Below, one piece after another: positions 35,335 to 47,798 of a stretch of DNA of 64,000 bases. The position numbers were made by a program, and so were the translations under genes. Below the pieces are notes generated by a model that saw only the letters and a list, made by a program, of their open reading frames with translations, did no database searches and was not told the DNA's origin. Numbering within the stretch: the first letter of the stretch is position 1; each line of letters starts with the position of its first letter. The stretch is from Corbicula japonica (Eukaryota; Mollusca; Bivalvia; Venerida; Cyrenidae). Where the stretch lies: the NCBI GenBank assembly GCA_038501625.1, contig JAZAYU010001045.1, forward strand, positions 1 through 64,000, in the 5' to 3' direction.

Positions 35335-35650
35335 TATGCCTAACAAGAATCGCCACACTCACAAAACACAGCCTTCCCACGCAGCGAAAAAGAAGAGCCG
35401 AAAGGAGACACGTGTTAACAAGTATGTCCAATTCAAAAAAGACACCGCAAACAATTAAAGAAAAAATGAGAACTCTTGGGGTTACTGCCTTGGAACGTTC
35501 AGTGGCAAGTTATTTTAAAATAATTTGCCACTCGGGCTTTAAACCAGGTTCTAGGGTGCACCAACCTCTCACTTGCCCCAACAGGTTCTCATATCAACAC
35601 ACAAGTACACGTTGTCTCGGTGAAATCACTCAAACCTAGCCGACAGCTTA
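35335..35650 (-). repeat. dispersed repeat family B copy
   Basis: Minus-orientation copy of a roughly 320-bp repeat. Read on the minus strand it has GATATGAGAACCTGTTGGGG, GGTTGGTGCACCCTAGAACC, GTGGCAAATTATTTT and ends near TCGCTGCGTGGGAAGGCTGT. Other copies: 36722-37045, 57170-57270, 59875-60095 and 60130-60440. It has no ORF; a SINE is possible but no tRNA boxes were confirmed. Confidence 0.75.
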
Positions 35651-36539
35651 ACAAATCACGGAAACAACATGATCCGATTTGCACGTAAATTTTAAAGACA
35701 AAATCGTAACGAACAGAACAAATATAGATTGCATTTGATAGATGTACTTTTAATCTTTCTGATGACACATGTAACTAAACATAAATAATGAATCTAAAAG
35801 CGAACAGTTCAGACAGCATAGATTTTGCCGGATGATCTAGATCTACAATGTTCACAACCGCAATAAAGGTATCTCATAATGGAATAAAGGGTTAATATTG
35901 GTAATTATATACAACATACTAACATACTTTTTGCAAGTCCTCATAAACACTTACTAAGGGTTAACTTAAATTCTCCAGCAGTGTCCAGGGCTCTCACCAG
36001 GCTAGCAAATCAGGGAGAAGTTTTGTCATAATTTACTGAATTATGGAGAAGTTTGCAGTCAACAGCATTCTTTCCCTATATATAAAATACAAAATGAATT
36101 CTCCCAAAGCTCAACGAAGAGAGAAGTCTGGTCATTTTTGATGAGACTACTTCCTTCAAGTCTCTCTTTAGTGAGAGCTCTGGTGTCATATGCATGTTAA
36201 TATTGTGAAAATGAAACTTAAAAAATCAGTTCAATAAATATAAAATCAAAATCTTTGCTTTTGGTAATAATTTTTGTTCATTTTTAACAAGACTTGTTTG
36301 GATTCTATGATATGGAACCACTATGAACTCTTTCACCACTACCATATTGACAGAATGAAACCTAGCAATTTATTGTCAATCTATAAATAATATACATGTA
36401 TTTCATTCAACCAGTCGTGTTCTTGCTGATTTGACTCCAGGGGCTCTGGTCATACCCTTTTGCTTGACAACACTATTAGCCTTTTATGTTTGTATGTATG
36501 TGTGCTTTTGCATGCAACATTATCAAAATAGATGAAAAG
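35651..36539. other. AT-rich non-coding stretch
   Basis: Nothing recognised beyond low-complexity AT sequence. Confidence 0.45.
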
Positions 36540-36720
36540 GGAACTTTGAAAGCCACCGAACACGACAAATATGAAAATACTGCAGGCTCGGTTTGATTGA
36601 GCCTGTTCATGGGCAGTAATGGGAATGTATATTACTGTCCACGCCGCCTAGCCCCGGGTTGAGCGCAACTCAATATTTACACCAATAAACAGTACAAATT
36701 TGATCCATCCCAAACGATGG
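36540..36720 (+). repeat. dispersed repeat family A copy (best preserved)
   Basis: Begins GAACTTTGAAAGCCACCGAA, continues with GCTCGGTTTGATTGAGCC, CCGCCTAGCCCCGGGTTGAG and CTCAATATTTACACC, and ends in GATCCATCCCAAACGATGG. It abuts a family B copy in the same orientation. Confidence 0.8.
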
Positions 36721-36721
36721 T

Positions 36722-37045
36722 AGGGTGGCTTGGAGTTATTTCACCAAGGCAATCTGTACTTGTTTTGTGATATGAGAACCTGTTGGGGTAAGTGTGAGGT
36801 TGGTGCACTCTAGGACTTGGATTAAACCCACAGTGGCAAATTGTTTTGCCCCTGACCGTTTCAAAGCGGTAACACCTCAGGTTCTAATATTTGTGAATTG
36901 AACAAATAATTGCGTCTGTTTTGAAATTGGTCATTTTATAAACCACGCTCTCTGTTCCTCTCTCATTCTTGGCTTTGTGAGGAGGTTGTGCCGTTTTGAA
37001 TGTGGCTTTTCATGATGTGTATATTTTATTTTTTATATCATAATG
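36722..37045 (+). repeat. dispersed repeat family B copy (best preserved)
   Basis: Runs from GGTAGGGTGGCTTGG through GATATGAGAACCTGTTGGGG, CCCCTGACCGTTTCAAAGCG, CTCTCTGTTCCTCTCTC and GTGAGGAGGTTGTGC to ATGATGTGTATATTT. It serves here as the reference for the family. Confidence 0.8.
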
Positions 37046-37063
37046 ATATTTTAGACTTTTGGA

Positions 37064-37714
37064 ATATTCCCACAAGTTAAACTTTTATTCGTACTATATG
37101 GCTTGTGAAGCCGTAGTAACACGCGGAGGGGACGTCTCAAAGTAATGCCAATATTGCTGACAAATAAACTTGCAGATAGTTATTTTACACATCCAAACAA
37201 CATATTAAACAACTACATTTAGGAATATTTGATTACAAACCAAACGCTATAACATGGTTAAAATGGATTGATTTAAGCCATTAATAGTTAAATATGTATT
37301 GAAATGCTGATAAGTTATTCAAGTGCATAGGAAGCCAAAGATAAACTCAGACGGTAGAGAAAGGCCCGTCACAGGCCTTTTTATTTAAATTCTGACATAT
37401 TTCAATAAATTTATTCCCTTTTTATTGTAAGTTAAATAAATGTATAAATAACGAATGACATATTCCCGCAAGTCAAACTTTAATTCTAAATCTAAGCACG
37501 TGAAGTCATGGAAACACGCGGAGGTGACGCCACAAAGTATAAATAAACTTGCAAGTAGTAATTTAACAAATCAAAACAACATAGTGAACCAGTACATTTA
37601 GGAATATTCCATCAGAAAAGCTATTGCATGGTTATAAAATGAATTTATTTAACTCAATATAAATAGTTAAATATGCATTGAAATGCCGATTACTTTTCAA
37701 AGTGCATAGGAAGC
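37064..37714. repeat. ~265-bp direct duplication
   Basis: 37064-37335 and 37460-37714 are similar along their length, 396 bases apart. Both start ATATTCCC-CAAGT, share AACACGCGGAGG, AAATAAACTTGCA and ACATTTAGGAATATT, and end GTGCATAGGAAGC. Non-coding, diverged by many substitutions and small indels. Between them is AT-rich spacer. Confidence 0.85.
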
Positions 37715-37855
37715 TTATAATGTTGTAAACGGCGTCCTTTCATATAAGGTAATAGAGAATAAATGTTGTTGATATTTATGTTACGTAATAATGTTAACTG
37801 AATTTCCATCGCATATATATAACATCGCTCGTGTATTGAATTCAATGGTTATATA

Positions 37856-39213
37856 CAGTACCTGGCCACTTATATTCGTTATTTTCGTTACGTCATCGCG
37901 ACACTAAAGTTAAGCGCTCTATTTGAAATCTAATAAAAGAAAATCGAGTGTACTGAATGTTGATCCATTATGTCTAAAAATAGATCACAGTTCCAGAAAT
38001 CGATGTACATGTAAATTTTAGTCGTCTGTTTGTAAACAATCTCGCGGGTGACATTTTCTTAAACATGGGTCGAAAGGGGCGTGAATTGACCCCTAGTGTC
38101 AAATCGATCATTGTAAAAATGTACCAGCAGGGTAAACGGATCAGTGCAATAAGTGATCTTTTGGATATTCCTAGATCTACAGTGGATTATATTGTGAAAA
38201 AGTTTAATCTTACTGGTAGCGCGGAAAATTTGAAAAGAAAACCACGGCAGTGTTTTATCGACGACCGGGATGCGCGCATATTAGGGCGGCTTGTAAATAG
38301 TGACAGAAAGGCTCCTTTTAAGGAAATTACGGCCAGATTTAATGAGACACGGGATGTGAAAGTAAGTGCAAGGACTGTGAGAAGGAGACTGAAGTTTTCT
38401 GGTTATCGAAAGGTTGTTTATAAGAAGAAGGTTGTCATCAAGGTGGGGAACAGGAGGAAACGGGTTGAATGGTGCCGGGGTAAGAGATGGAGGACTGTAG
38501 AGAACCTTTGGAGGTATGTTATTTTTTCTGACGAAAGTCAAGTTTGTCTTGGACAGGATCACCGTGTTTATGTTTGGAGGAAACAGGAAGAAGGTTGGAG
38601 ACCGGATCTAGTGAAACGACGCGAGCAGTGCCCGGTAAAAGTTATGGTATGGGTGTGTATTTATATCTATGGCGTCGGTACAATAGCGAAGGTTGACGGA
38701 AATATCAATGCGGAGAAATATATTCAGGTTCTTGAAGAACATCTTTGGCCAGTCATAGCCAGACATTTCCCTACCAATGACTGTGTATTTCAAGATGACA
38801 ATGCCCCCGTCCACCGCGCACATGTGGTGCAAAGATACATGGCCAGTAATAGGTTAAAGACAATAAGTTGGCCAGCCCAGTCGCCAGACTTAAGCATAAT
38901 TAAAAATGTGTGGCTGTATTTAAAAAGAAAGCTGCGGGCTAGTGCTCACAACATAAAAACACCCGACGAATTGACCGCCTGGAGTTAATTTGGCAGTCCA
39001 TACCGGCATCGTATATCCATAGCCTCTACAAATCAATCCCCAGACGTTTAGCCAGCGTAATTCGCTTGAAGGGTCATATGACGAAATATTAAGGTAAAAA
39101 CAGTTATATTTTTTTGTTAAAAAGTTTGCATATTTTGCATTTTAAAATCACGCCCTCCCCTAAAACGCGCACGTCGTTGACGTCTTTTAACGAATATAAG
39201 TGGCCACGTACTG
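37856..39213 (+). mobile_element. Tc1-type DNA transposon, 1,358 bp
   Basis: The terminal inverted repeats match over about 26 bases with one mismatch: CAGTACCTGGCCACTTATAT at 37856 and its complement ending at 39213. The left end is preceded by TA, the Tc1/mariner target. On the right, TG follows directly and TA comes two bases later, so that duplication has decayed. The element holds one transposase gene in plus orientation. Confidence 0.92.
38065..39092 (+). pseudogene. Tc1 transposase, inactivated
   Basis: Cut-and-paste transposase related to Tc1. The open part is 307 residues. The N-terminus has a paired-type helix-turn-helix pair (residues ~8-110). The catalytic core has D156 (IFSDESQV) and D245 (QDDNAPVH), spaced 34 residues from position 280. 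That position is Lys in SPDLSIIKNVW, where the family has Glu (SPDLNPIENVW), so the DD34E triad is broken. Near 38982 a frameshift gives an early stop. The other frame continues as IWQSIPASYIHSLYKSIPRR and reaches a natural stop at about 39092. Confidence 0.92.
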
Positions 39214-41731
39214 TGTAGGTAGTATGTACCTATAGAATGAAATAACATATTATAATAAAGATGAAAAATTCAACAATTATTATGTATTTTGACGAGTATT
39301 GATAACATCATATGCTGCAGAATCATCTTTAAGTCGTTGATCTAAACTGGAGTATTCTCCTACTCCTTGCAAGGCACCACCACCATGTATCGATTCGATC
39401 CCCCGTATATGTCTTGATGGTGGTACTTCTTGCTCTGTTGTCTCGTTGTATTCAAAATTGGCGTACACAGGCAAGTTCATTCTATAAATTAGACAATATA
39501 TAAAAAAACAACCGGTACTACTAGTATTATACTGGAACAAGAAATATCTTTAAAAAAGATAAACGGCGTTGATGGAAAAGATTTATATATACATGTATAT
39601 AAGAAAGAAAGAAATACAGAGAGGCAAAGCAGACACAGTTTAGTTATTTTATTTTATTTGTTATAGCTGTCGACGAACCCTCCCTGCCTTCTTAGTATGA
39701 CTTAGAGATTAAGCGACCGAATCATGACAACTCATAAATTTATTGAAAATGTCTTTCAAAAAAAGTTGAAGCTGTTGCAACAATTTCATACAGTGATAAC
39801 AAGTCGATTAAAGATACTGAAGCAAAATATTCAGTTTCAATAAAATACCTCGTGTAGAGTGAGAATTCAAGATGAATAAATGTCCTTGAAATTTAATAAA
39901 TATAAATAATAACAGCCTGTTACAAGAGCGAAATCTACAAACTTTTACGTATATTAACTTTAAAAAAAAGTGTCTGTCCTGAGTATTGAACCAGGGGCCT
40001 GCGCTTGAGAGGCGAGAGTGTTAGCCACTACACTACAATAAACTTGTATTTCGTACTTGAAATTAACAATCAGTATCAAAGGAACTAGAAAGGAACCAGT
40101 AAGAACTAGGAATATCTACACTTCTCTTTCGTTTTACACTGTGTATTGTATGCAAGTGTTTACCTGACACCCAAGAATATTCCATATAATATTGTATTTA
40201 AGCCATCTATATTGCCTTAACTGGTTACTTAAATCGTAAATATGTTTTTCCTCCAATACAACGCCCACTAACAACCAATCGAATTAATCTATTTGATTTT
40301 TCCGCTGCATAATAATAAAAATCCCACTAGATACCTCTCCACCCTGCTAGATGCCTCTCTGGTGTAAATAGCTACCAATCGAAATAGTTTATTTCATTTT
40401 CCCTCTGCATAATATCGAGCTCTTAAGCTCGTCTTAAGGTCGCAGGAATGCCCATTCACTAACAAGTTTTTTTCGATGTCACGGAAGTTTGCTCCGGTTA
40501 CCGGCTGTGCAAAGCATAAGGCAATGTAAACACGGGAAAAAAACTGACCGGTAAAAACTTACGGCAAAGTATTGTTTTGACAAATTTTGTTTATGGGCTT
40601 TATTTTTATAAATCGCTAATTGCAATATATCTTTAAAAATTAAAATTTATTATTCGTTAGCATTATCGGACTAGCATTTTGGAAAGCAAAAACATATTAA
40701 ATCGTTAGTTTAGAGAGTAGGTTGTCGTTCGTTGTAACCAATAGTTACTAGCAATCGGCCATTTTTAGACTAGGGAAATCAAGTTGAAAACTACTGAATG
40801 GTAGCTTGTCAGTGGAGTATTAGGCCTTTAAATTCAATGGAGCATAACGCCCAGTGACGGAAAAATCAGATGCATGGAGTTTTTCTTGAAAACAATATGT
40901 AAGGCTGGTGAGAACCAACTTTTATGTGAAGTTGAATTGTGAAATGGACCTCGCAGGCTCGCTGCTCGCAATGTTCAGTCACTCACAGTGTGAGACACAC
41001 AGTGACAGAGCTTAGCGTAGACCAGCGCCACAATTCAGTTTTGTATAAGAGTTTTTTGTCACTGGTCATGTTCGTCATTCAGACATGTGAGCCCATGGTA
41101 GTCGAAGAAATTGTGTGAAATAGCTGAACTGAACATGAGGTAGGCCTATGAGATTTCTTTTATAATTTTTATAAAACACATGACACAAGAGCAAACCTAC
41201 ACCACAGAGTCTTTGAAGTCTGATCCAGTTCTCTGAAAACATTGAAGAAACTGGCCGCCCCCTCCCTACCCCCCCCCCCCCCCCAAAAAAAAAAAAATAT
41301 ATAAAATGAGGGTCTACTGTGGGTCTACACTGCATAAACATAATGTCTATGTTTATTGTTTTGGTTGATAGATTGGGATCGTTATCAGTCCCAAATTTAC
41401 AATCAAATACCATTGATTTGGTATATGGATTACAGTCAATAGGCCACAAACACGTCAAATGGGCCACACTTTATTTTGAAAAGCTCAAACAGGCCACAAA
41501 AATAGGCCACATTTTCATTTTATTTATAAAGATTTTATTATCATATTTTTCAACAAGTTGCTTAATTGATCAGACATTTTGTACAAAGCAACATACATGT
41601 AGTTTATCCAGATTTTTGTCCAAGACTATCATGACTTAACTGCAGGGAAAACAATTGACAAAATGTTGCAACAAAAGAAAAGAACATTAAAATTATTTCC
41701 TTATTTGTGATAGCAATTTAAACAAAAAAAA
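39214..41731. other. AT-rich non-coding stretch
   Basis: No gene recognised. It contains a tRNA-like pseudogene (39981-40030) and a junction of 16 C followed by 13 A (41269-41297). Short ORFs in this stretch show no family pattern. Confidence 0.5.
39975..40035 (-). repeat. tRNA-Glu-like pseudogene or SINE head
   Basis: On the minus strand an A box, TAGTGGCTAACACTC (40016-40030), and a B box, GGTTCAATACTC (39981-39992), are at near-normal tRNA spacing. The loop CTCTCAA would place CTC at the anticodon (Glu), but only three of five anticodon-stem pairs form. It is therefore not a functional tRNA. Confidence 0.5.
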
Positions 41732-42519
41732 TTAAGGTATGACCATCCTAATGGGCACTATTAAGAATCCAACATCTGATTATTTTTTCATCAACTGCTT
41801 CATACCACTGACTTGTATGCAAAATTTTAATGATTTTCACCGTGTAGTTTTTGAGATTTTTAGCTTTTTTTATTTAAAAAAGTGAGAAAAAACGTGAAAG
41901 TATCCAAATTCTTTAATCAGTGACAATTTTTTTTGTTATTGATAAATTCAACCCTAATTTTTTACAGTTCATCCAAAATATGTTATATTTTACTAAACCA
42001 ATTTAAGATATAATATATAAATACAGAATTTATCTTAAAATGACATTTTTTGACCAAATAAATTTAAAAAATGCATTTTTTATATTTCACGAGACTATAT
42101 TAATGAAAATTGTGCAAAATCCTGATTGGTGCAATATACCAAACTTTACTATTTTTTAACTATATACCTTAAACAAAATTTAAACAAAATTTCAGAGAAG
42201 TTTACCGTCCAGTTTAAGAAATTTTCAAATTGATGACTTGAATAAACACTATTCTGATAGCGAAAACCCCTTTAATCTTGATTATTTTGCTTATTTTAGT
42301 TTAAATCATGAGAATTTTATATTCATTGATAGAATTACACAGGAAAAAAAAGAAATATGCCAATTATTTAAGCTCTAGGCTTACAAAAAAATAGCTTCCA
42401 GTGGGATTTGAACCCTGGTCCTCTTGCATGACAGAACTCTTAAGCTAATTTACTACCATAGTTACCTCCCTTGGATACTCTTCTTGATATAGGTATTCAT
42501 TAGGATGGTCATACCTTAA
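41732..42519. mobile_element. 788-bp TTAA-bounded inverted-repeat element
   Basis: The left end TTAAGGTATGACCATCCTAA and its exact complement at the right end (42498-42519) form a perfect 22-base inverted pair that includes TTAA on both sides. No ORF. Near the right end (about 42395-42472, minus strand) is a tRNA-like stretch with the B box GGTTCAAATCC. Non-autonomous, family unassigned. Confidence 0.8.
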
Positions 42520-43148
42520 CATAGATAAATATAAAAAGTTTTATATGAACAAAATAAGTTCTATCAAAACTACAATCTACATCATTTATATATGCTCTTT
42601 TGATCTATGACCTTAGTCTACACAAGTCACTAAGTCTTGCTCAACACTAGCACAGAATCTTATATTGATGCAGTTGCAACACAAGCTGTGTATTTTGCTT
42701 TGTCCAACATGGAAATTGGTTTAGAAATAAATTGGACACCTTTGATTTTGCATTAGCACCTCTGACTGTTACTGGAAGTGTTGTAAATTGTGATCTTATA
42801 TAACAATGTGACACCCTGGCAAAAATTATAGAATCAACACCTTGGGTAGGTGTAGGGAACAGATTATAACTATAAAAAAAATTAATTTACTTTTTGATGA
42901 CAGTCCAATTTTTATGACAGTCCAAATTTTAAAGCAAAAATTGACAATCAGATGATGTTTTTTATTTGTTATTGAGTTTCAGGATTACAAGCACAATATT
43001 TTAGATATCAATTTAACAATGATATTATTTTTTAAAAGCTGATTTAAATCTAAAAACAAAACTAACTCTTTACAGTGATTGTCATATACACTTGACTTAC
43101 AAGTACTACCTGAAATGACTTGTGGCCTATTTGACATGATTTCTCAAA

Positions 43149-45290
43149 AATCACATTATTATATCATGCATGAGTAAGCAAACAAATGTTAGACACACTT
43201 TTCATATATATTTGGCCAAATACATGATTGTCCTAAATGTATGAACTTTCAGGTTTTATAAATTTTTTAGACAATAATTTGCTTAAAGTAACTACTGATT
43301 AAAACCATTTAAATTTTAAAACACAGTAATATGAGATTTTAAATAAAAGAGAAATTTACCCTTTTACTCCACAGACATGCCTTTTTACCCATATGAGACC
43401 AGTGTAGATCCAGATCAGCTGGCACATCTGTGCAATCTGATCAGGATCCGCACTGTTTACTTTTTGGTCAGAAATAACCTAATGATTTTAACAAGTGAAC
43501 ATTGCAGATCCTGATCAGACACCATAGTTGTGCTGGCTAATCTGAATCTACACAGTTCTTCCATGCCATAAAGGTGTGAACATGGAGGAAAGGGTTAATC
43601 TACACATAATATTCTCAATAATCAGTTGGGACCAAAATGTTTTACCAGAAAGCAGACTACATGTGTATCAAATATTAAGTTAGTGCTCATTTTGGGAATT
43701 AAAAGTGTTCTATTATTACCATTTTTTCTGTCATGTGCACATTTCAACATGGTTTCATAATCAAAATATGTATGTGAGGTACATGTATAATCAAATACAC
43801 TATTTACAAGGTGTCTGTTTTGTTTTGTTGTGTGGTTTTTGCAATTTTTTTTTAAATATGCATGGTGTCACTAAATTTGCTCAGCATCAAAAAGTTGTGT
43901 TTTAGAAAATAAAAAAATAAAGCTTTTATAATCATTAAAATTGTTGAAACAAAAATGTAGATTGCTGTGAAGAGGAAGAAAAACATTTCTTGCGGTGTCA
44001 GTGGGTTTTTGGCCTCTTTCAATACATGTGAAAATCTGTAAATACCGGTACTTGGATCTGCTTAAGCTGGACTTTTACACAGAAAACTTTTTTTTCAGAG
44101 AACTTTACCTATTTATAGTAGTCATGCCTAATTTTCTGCAATAAAAAATACAAAATCAAGAAAATACCAACTGGAATGAGCTTCAGAACTTGAAATTCAC
44201 ATTTTCCAGTATATATATTACATGTATAAAATACTTACCAGACAGAGATCCAAAAGTGGTTATGAATTATGGCATTTTTATTTCCAATTGATGTGTTCCC
44301 AGGTTTACATTTTTACAATAATCTGAGTTCTCTTAACATTGTTATACATTTTAAAAAATGGACCAACAACATTTTTAATGCATGATTTGATTGGCAACAG
44401 CAATTCATTTGGTAAAGAAAATAGATATAAAGAAGAATTTTGTTTCAAATCAGTTACTAAGACCTGTAAAGGAGTGTTACATAAGGATAATTAGTCTATA
44501 TGACATTGTACATGTTTATTTTTAATTGATTTAGAATATTTCATCTATTTTGGCACAATAGCTGAACTATTTTTCAACTTAAATGAGTATCTCTATCATG
44601 CACATTCAAGTAACTTGGCTCAATTATGTACCATATTGTCACAATATTTTTCACACAGCATCTATAGCTTCAATATCACTGTTGTTAATAACTGAAAATT
44701 CCTATGGCATTGTCATTCCTGCAGATATTTTCAAGTGACTTTGCACAAATATGCCACAAAATCTAGATGATGTATTACACTATATATTGAAGTCTCAATG
44801 TGGTGTTAATGTGATGTCTATAAAAACAGTACTTTTTAGGTCTAGATTATAACTTTATTCATAAACATGCATATATATTTTTGAATAGCATGGCACAGTT
44901 TTGTGCAATTACAAGTTACAAATTCAAGTTTAATCAAGGTAACATTCTAAAAAATAAAATTTCTATTTCAGTCTATAATAAATCACGCACAATGTGACAT
45001 AATTATTAGAAATTACATGTATCAATAAAGAATTTATCAATATTCAATATTGCGTTAATCGAGGTAATGGAAAACATTTGGGTTGTAAAATTTAAGCAAG
45101 AAGCCATTATGTTTTACACATTAAAACCCCAAATGTTTAGTAAAAGTCAGATTGCAAATTGTGCAGCTGAATTCAGAGAAAGTTGATGCAGACTTAAATT
45201 CTTTCCAAATATCACATAATTATATCATGCATGAGTAGGCTAACAAATGTTAGACACAATTCATTTTTTAATATTTTGGCCAAATACATG
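43149..45290. repeat. ~75-bp direct repeat pair
   Basis: 43149-43230 and 45213-45290 share TATATCATGCATGAGTA, CAAACAAATGTTAGACACA (with small changes) and TTTGGCCAAATACATGA. The 2 kb between them is AT-rich and contains the foldback element at 43355-43598. Purpose unknown; may be the remnants of one dispersed element. Confidence 0.75.
43355..43598. mobile_element. foldback MITE, piggyBac-like ends
   Basis: The two halves are complementary: GTGTAGATCCAGATCAGCTG (from 43402) pairs with the segment up to 43554, and GATCAGGATC pairs with GATCCTGATC. The outer ends read TTTACCCTTTT and AAAGGGTTAA, i.e. TTAA followed by CCCTTT with one change on the left. TTAA-CCC ends are typical of piggyBac-derived MITEs. 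244 bp, no ORF. Confidence 0.72.
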
Positions 45291-45777
45291 ACAAAATAAA
45301 ACGTTATTCAGCTAGAGCTCGATAGGAGGCAGTGCCTTAGTTCATATAAAGAGAATACGAGTATTATTTACAACATTTCATTGGTCGAAAAACTAGGTCA
45401 AAAGTGAGCTTAGACAGCTAACGCCGAAAAAAGTTATAAATAACTGGTTGTTATAGTGCTTTAATACATGATGACATACTATCATTTTATTTAATGTCAT
45501 GTGGTTTAGGTGACTCTTTATATTTCTCAATATTATACATGCATATATTTATCAGATAATTGTGTGATTTATCGCCGGAAAATAAAACTATGTAACTATT
45601 TTTTATAAGAAATATGTATGAAAATGACAACTGACCTTGATCTTGTATTTGCAGATTTAGATTCACCTGAAAGACAATAAATACATAGTTGCAAAATTAA
45701 AAGTCAAAAGAACAATTATAACAGATTATTTACATGTACGCATATCATGACAAAGAGAGATTCATAAATAAATCACG

Positions 45778-45779
45778 GA

Positions 45780-45869
<90 letters not shown>
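45778..45869. repeat. (GA)n microsatellite
   Basis: About 46 GA dinucleotides with a single AT interruption near 45793. Confidence 0.97.
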
Positions 45870-45871
<2 letters not shown>

Positions 45872-46349
45872 CAGACATAGTTAGATCAGTTGCTGTACTC
45901 ATTAGCCAGGATGGTCTAGGCTGTTAAACCATCCACTTGTGACGCAGAGGGCTAGGGTATACACATCATTGATTGTGTGAACTAAGCTTTCATTCGCTTC
46001 GCAGGGTTCGCATTTGAACGCATACTTTCAAGTAACTTTGGTGATTTGACTAAAAACCACTAAGCTGTATGATATTGTTGCTTGCAAAAACTTGCTTACA
46101 CAAAAAACAAAAGTACATGTACAGCTAACTGATGACCTTACAATAACAAGAGCACTACCACAAGAACATGATGACGTGAACAAAGTTTAATCAGGATTAT
46201 GTTCGTTTTTTTGTAAAGAGTGGAAATGTCAAACACTAGTAACATACAAATTTACATACCGTATTCTTAAACACATGCCAAAAGTAGTTTAGTTTAAACA
46301 TATTTTATTGCTCTATTTTATAAACTTTACACACATGTAAATGAACAGT
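45870..46349. other. non-coding stretch
   Basis: No gene or repeat structure recognised between the GA tract and the presumed 3' end of the LINE. Confidence 0.45.
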
Positions 46350-46697
46350 CAAATTAACAAAATAAAATAGCAAATGGGTTGGGCCACAAGTTATGCCAAC
46401 ATTAGAGACGGCCAATCCCAAAATTACAAATTCGTAAGTTTATATAGTAATGACATTAACAAAAAGAGCAACGGCATGAAAAATAATCATAGATATGGAA
46501 AAGAACAGAAAAGAAGGGAAAAAACTGAATTTGAATTTGAATGTGACACGATACGGTACCCGACGAACCCGTCCAGCCCTACCACCTTCACAGACGCCCT
46601 ATAGATCTGATCACATGATGATAAAGCAAACATGTATATAATATGTAAGTACATGTAGAAATATGCTATAGAAGCCAGTGTAAGTAAGAAAGGGCCA

Positions 46698-47615
46698 CTA
46701 ATTTCCAAATCTTCCCGTTTGTTTAATAAAATTTTGTAATTCAAGGAAAATAAAACTATTTTCTTCATCAGTCAAATGAGGATTTCCAAATAATAGGTCA
46801 TCAATATTCAACGGATGAAATATACGGGTAGCCCTAAAGAAGTTTTGCCTTTGAGTTTCATAGCGATAACAATTAAGTATATACTGTTCAGCATCTTCAA
46901 ATTTGTTCCCGCAATCACAGTTGGGCGTTGAACGTATGAAATTATGATAGAGGTCGCCATGAAGATTGCTACAATGATTTCGTATCCTTGCATGATAAAG
47001 GGAATAAAGTCGTTCACCATCGAGATAGTAGGTTGGAACGGACGGCGCACGATAAAAGTTTTTCATATTTATCTTGAAACAGTGAAGTGATGGGGAATTT
47101 CTTATCGATAAGTCTAATTCATTCCATAGTTTGACGGCTGACGGAATAACGGCGAATATTTCAGTTCGTCTTGCAATAAGTGATAGGTTATTTGAATTTC
47201 TTAGGTTATAAGAGTGTGTTTCATAAGAACTAGGTGGAACAATTTCGTTTAGTAAATAGGTAAGTTTCCATTGTGGTAATTATAAATAAGTGTAAGTTTT
47301 TGTATTTTCCTGCGATCAGCAAGGGAAACACATCCTACTTCTTTAATTAATCTTTCGATAGAAACTGATCTTGTCAGACCTGTTACTATCCTTGCAGCTT
47401 CATACTGAATTTTTTCTAAGATGTCTTGTTCATGTAAAGTGCAACTATCCCATACAACAGACGCATATTCTAAAATAGGACGCAAATAAGAAAAATAAAT
47501 TTGATTTAAAGTTTTTCGTTTGAGTTTAAATTTCAACATTTTCATGGACACTAAAACTTTTGATGCTGAGGAAATAATATTTGTGATATGTTCATGCCAG
47601 GTTCCATCTTGTGAT
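46698..47615 (-). pseudogene. LINE RT thumb and C-terminal domain
   Basis: The minus strand encodes GTWHEHITNIISSASKVL, then QIYFSYLRPILEYASVVWD, a typical RT-thumb motif of CR1/Jockey-group LINEs. After a frameshift near 47255 it runs through SYNLRNSNNLSLIARRTEIF to the end. The C-terminus has CDCGNKFEDAEQYILNC, a C-x-C...C zinc motif seen at LINE C-termini. It ends FIKQTGRFGN and a stop. Confidence 0.8.
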
Positions 47616-47798
47616 TGTAAAGTTTATATGTGTGTTGTAATAAAGAACTAAACGAGCTTTGTAAATACAGGTGTTTATTATTGTACTGCTACATGTTAAA
47701 CTCTTCTGCATGATACTATCTAAGAGAACTAAAGGGATATCTAATTATATATTCACATAGAGGCGTGTCTTATAATCAATGATTGGCACTACACTACA
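47616..47798 (-). repeat. 3' LTR of the Gypsy element
   Basis: 183 bp, TG...CA, identical to the copy at 52472-52654. In minus orientation this is the downstream LTR and would supply the poly(A) site. Confidence 0.96.

Noticed and set aside
41269..41297. C16-A13 junction as a regulatory site
   Set aside because: A homopolymer pair without further context; likely low-complexity or an old poly(A) end.
42395..42472. Possible functional tRNA gene on the minus strand
   Set aside because: The B box is good, but the A-to-B spacing is short and no cloverleaf forms. Kept only as a tRNA-like remnant in the TTAA element.
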